A DNA stretch of 64,000 nucleotides from positions 21,454,501 to 21,518,500 of the forward strand of contig OY987269.1 in assembly GCA_963920665.1 (NCBI GenBank). Direction: 5' to 3'. The stretch comes from Straminergon stramineum (lineage: Eukaryota > Streptophyta > Bryopsida > Hypnales > Calliergonaceae). Positions 60,565 to 64,000 of this stretch are shown one piece after another. Position 1 is the first letter of the stretch; each line of letters opens with the position of its first letter. The position numbers and the translations under genes are program-made. The notes under the pieces are model-generated. The model did not search any database. It worked only from the letters and a program-made list of their open reading frames with translations, and was not told the DNA's origin.

Positions 60565-61864
60565 TGTCGCACCCCTTAGTGACACTTACCACCTTAAGTT
60601 CACTTTCCAAGCACTTAACACTTTAGTGCCACCAAGGTTCACGCTCTCCTAACACTGCACATGCCACACACCCACAATGTTAGGTTCCAACTTGAGTCAC
60701 GGGGGTCCCCATTCCTCTGTGACTCTCAATCCTTTCCTTCCAACACTTAACTCCCACAAGACACTGGGCATGTCATTTGATGACATGGGGCAGAACTTCC
60801 ATTGATGTCCAAGCACTCGGTGGAGGCACTACTCCCCACTGGTGCTAACTACCCTCGCATGGGACCCAACTCTCCACTAGGTCCAACTCAACTCATTTCG
60901 GGACTCACTAAACGGGACTCACACCATGGTCTAGTATAGAGTGGGACACCACCCAACCGGTATCAAGGAGTGCACAAGCACTCCACGGTAATACACAAGT
61001 GGTGGTGAGGCTCTAATAGTAACCTCACCACCCGGGGCCACTTAGGCTCACCATGGCACCATCCGGGAGTGAGGAGGGAGACCACCCCTCCTCATAGTAC
61101 TCTCTGTGGGATTCGGCAGCCCTCCCCCCCCCCCCCCCCCCCCATACTAGAGGTCACTGGGAACCCCCAAGACGCACCCCATCTTGGAAGACCACCCATT
61201 TTCAAGTAGTATCCCCAAACCGGACCCCCCAAAGACTCCCGATCTTCCCATCGGGATAACTTTCAGATCCGAGCTCCAAATCCCAAGTGCGAGCCCATTT
61301 TCGTGATGTACATTTTCCATAGATCACCTTGAACTATTCACTTTCCCCAATACGACAAGTATTGAGGAAGTTATGGCCCTCCAAAGGTACGAGTCCCCCG
61401 GGAGGTGTAGTTCTCCGGGACTCCACCCTCTTTGGATGCCCATAACTTTTAGTTCACAGCTCATCTCTTCATGAGCCTTATCATTCTAGAAATCTTGTCT
61501 TCTTATCTTTCAAATGATATGAGGCATGCCCTATTTGGCTCAAAGGAACCCTCCCAAACCTTGTGTCCCACGTCCCTATGCCTCGGGACGCGGCTGGGAC
61601 AATGCCAACTTTGAGGAGTCATATCTTTTGACTCCCAACTCGGATTCTTGCGTTCTTTAGACCCATGGACGCGTTTTCTCACAAGCTTTCCAAGCATGTG
61701 CGACACACCCCCAAATTCATCCGGATTAGAGCGCTACATTGCTCTGATCGCTCGAGACCCCTAGTCCCCCTCACCTCATCTCTTGCAAGGCTTGGGGAGT
61801 CACCCCCAACGTCCCCCTTGCTCACCAAGGTGGCCAGGCATGCCTCTTGATGAGGGTCGTGACA
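60565..61864. mobile_element. Possible solo LTR, about 1.3 kb
   Basis: A GC-richer block stands out from AT-rich surroundings. It begins TGTCGCACCCC and ends GAGGGTCGTGACA, a TG...CA structure with a short inverted repeat (TGTCRC... / ...GTGACA) of LTR type. The candidate 5-bp flanks, GAGCA and CAACA, match at only three positions, so the boundaries are uncertain. It contains a run of 20 C (61124-61143). No gag or pol sequence is adjacent, hence a solo LTR rather than a full element. Confidence 0.45.
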
Positions 61865-63069
61865 CAACAAGTGAAGGTTCAACCAAAGAATCAAAATGAA
61901 GTTAAGGTAATTGCACTTAATTAATTGTAACCCTTTTCTAAAATCGTCCCTACAAAGTTAGACCTAAAATGTATTCCCTCCATTCATGAGAATCTCATGT
62001 CATTTTTAGAAACACCAATTTTCATAGTTTTGAAAATTTGTAGTTCATTCATCTAGGGTGCAATTAATGCATATGAAGAGAATTTCGAATATTCTTTAGA
62101 CTTCCATCATAATCCAACCAAAAATTTAATTATAAGAACAATGTTGAATTGCTTGTTCAAATACCTTTACGTGCAATTACTTTACATGAAGACCTTACAT
62201 TGTGTCCTTAGTTTTCAATTTAGAAGTGGTCCATAATTTTCAATTTGGGACCAATGCTAGTGGCGACAAGTTTTCTTCTCTCAAATTTTGCACGCAAATT
62301 CGGGTACTCTCTAATTGGAGACGGTTGCCTAGTCGACAAAGTGGAGAATTCGACATGTTGCACAATATTATTCTAGAGATGGGCCAGGACCCCCAACGAA
62401 AGAGCTTCACCAAGTTAACCTAACTTACAACAACTTCATGGCGAGAAAGCTCAGCAATGGTTCAATCCCAACCAGAGGTTGTTCATTGATTGAAATTTTG
62501 CCCCCTCTAGCAGCACTAAATGAAGTTTAAAGGGGTTTTGCTAACAACATTCAAAAGTGATTTCAGAGTTCAGGGCTTAGAAAGCACTACTACTACTGTT
62601 TGTTGGAAATGAACTGCGTCAAGATTCGTACATGCTTATGAAAAAATTGTCTTACGTTTCCGAAGAAATTTCAACAAAGATTCAAGTCCAACACGATTTA
62701 CTTTTTCCTCAAGTTCTCAAAGAATCTCTTGTGACACCAAAAAAATAAGTTGCTCGCAACAATCAAAAGTGACTTTAGAAGTCAACAACAAATTGTGCTA
62801 CCGGACGCTGTTGAAAAACCACATTCCGATTCAACAATTTTTCGGTGTTGAATGTGTATGTCCAGTAAAGTGAGGACTTTCTTCTAAATGGAGTATATTT
62901 TTTATGTGTAAACCTTTTATCATATCAAGCATATGAATGTATTGAACAATGCCACTTCGACTATAGTATTCCATGTGTCACACTGAGTACTATTCCTCCC
63001 GTTTATTTGATATGTTACTCCCAATGCTAATGTTTTCTAGACATTGAAATACAATTAGACCCCATTGGG

Positions 63070-64000
63070 AAATGTACTGTTCTTCACATGCCATTGAGCC
63101 ATTGAGGTTTCACCAAAACCCGATACTTCGAGCCCCGTGCACATGACCACAATACAAGTTGCTCCACTATAAGTTGCACCTACACCCAAGAACAATAGTT
63201 CACATCAATCTGTATCCTTTGGTTTTCTACTTCGATTCCTGCACCATCAGGGTCTCTTTGTGCACAATGTGTGCTGGTGGAGTTGTTGAGATTCTGATCC
63301 AGTCAAAGACTAGTGGAGAGTAGGCTCCCCTCGCGTTGCTTTCTGGTATTTAAGAGCTTCCCACTCCTGTCTCTTTGGTTTACACTTGAATCACTTGCCA
63401 AGGACACTTTTAGCACAAGTCGCATGCTCATACAATTGTTACTTGTTGGCAACTCTTGGGATGATTTAAGGTAAGATCTTTCCCCTGAAGTTTCTAGAAT
63501 TTGATGCAGCTCCAAAACGGCAATTATATGGTATCTTAATTAATTACACAAGATTGAGTGATCCATGTGTCGTTAAGAAAGCTGCCTGAAGTTAGAGTTG
63601 CAAGTCAGTTGGGGAAAGAAATAGTGTTAGTATTGTGGTTGTTTAAATGGGCAGAGCTCCAAAGTGGACAATGCTTGCAGTTTGGTGTAAGAAGAGAGAC
63701 ACTCTTGTGAGTCTATTTTGTCAAGATCACCCCATTGAGTGTAGTGAATCTAAGTTGCTCTCAGCTTATTTTATTTGATCTTTCCCTATTTGATGAGAGT
63801 CTGTAAATTATTATTTTTTCATGTGTTAAAATTGTGAGGTCCTTACTTGCTTTCTTTGACTTGTTACAATTGTCAATGATGCTTGATTTTAGTTGTTCTT
63901 GAGGGCCTTATATATGCTAAATCATGATGTTGACCACTATTTGTTCTTTACTTGAAAATGTTTAGGTGTCCTCGAGCATTGTTGTCAACTATTTCGTCAT
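63070..64000 (+). repeat. Copy 2 of the DUF247 upstream region, running off the window
   Basis: This is homologous to 52718-53627 in the same orientation up to the last base, where GTTGTCAACTATTTCGTCAT matches GTTGTCAACTCTTTCGTGTT of copy 1. By analogy an ATG would be expected roughly 130 bp beyond the window edge. It is therefore likely to be the 5' region of a second DUF247 gene or pseudogene about 10.35 kb from the first. Confidence 0.8.

Larger units (their letters stand above)
55289..64000. other. Gene-free region right of DUF247, about 8.7 kb
   Basis: No gene is supported. It contains a 123-138-bp tandem repeat (about 55813-56196), a 70-bp palindrome (57085-57154), a non-autonomous CACTA element (58143-59151), a possible solo LTR (60565-61864), and the duplicate of the DUF247 upstream region reaching the window end. 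Confidence 0.55.

Noticed and set aside
52718..64000. Interpretation of the two 0.9-kb copies as LTRs of one 11-kb retrotransposon
   Set aside because: No gag, protease, reverse transcriptase or integrase frames lie between them, and the intervening DNA holds an intact DUF247 gene and unrelated transposons. Duplication of the gene's upstream region is simpler.

Overview
This is nuclear DNA of a land plant. The evidence is GT-AG introns of roughly 100-1100 bp, plant-specific families (DUF247/UPF0481, a plant GDSL esterase, a bHLH121/bHLH11-type factor, an HMA-like Cys-rich tail), plant-style telo-boxes, and long AT-rich gene-free stretches full of decayed transposons. The species cannot be read from the sequence; a bryophyte or lycophyte is a guess only.

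Layout. 1-1.1 kb: 3' end of a Cys-rich, metal-binding coding region (+), possibly the tail of a Zn/Cd P1B-ATPase. 4.4-7.3 kb: a complete four-exon GDSL esterase/lipase (-). 18.07-18.46 kb: a single-exon gene for mitochondrial ribosomal protein mL53 (-). 22.7-28.1 kb: an eleven-exon ER-lumenal HSP70 of the HYOU1/GRP170 (HSP70-17) type (+), ending in HDEL. 29.5-32.5 kb: a nine-exon TXNDC9/PLP3-type thioredoxin-fold protein (+). 40.5-42.6 kb: a bHLH121/bHLH11-type transcription factor (-). 53.8-55.3 kb: a two-exon DUF247 protein (+). Its upstream region recurs at 63.07-64.0 kb, so a second copy of the gene may start just outside the window.

The genes look like unrelated single loci, not a pathway. 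HYOU1 and TXNDC9 both serve protein folding, in the ER lumen and cytosol respectively, but nothing shows that they work together.

The most unusual content is between the genes. A family of short terminal-inverted-repeat elements with CCC-type ends is flanked by TTAA, the arrangement expected of piggyBac-like elements; one copy is nested in another and preserves an approximate empty site. There is also a near-perfect 1,061-bp foldback element with 513/514-bp arms and an 8-bp target duplication, older relatives of it nested at 49.7-51.2 kb, a non-autonomous CACTA element with an ATA duplication, two retroelement scraps with clear target duplications, a possible solo LTR, and many local tandem duplications of 120-240 bp inside or beside genes. 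No CRISPR array, rRNA or tRNA gene was recognised. All exon coordinates come from manual reading of splice sites and reading frame.
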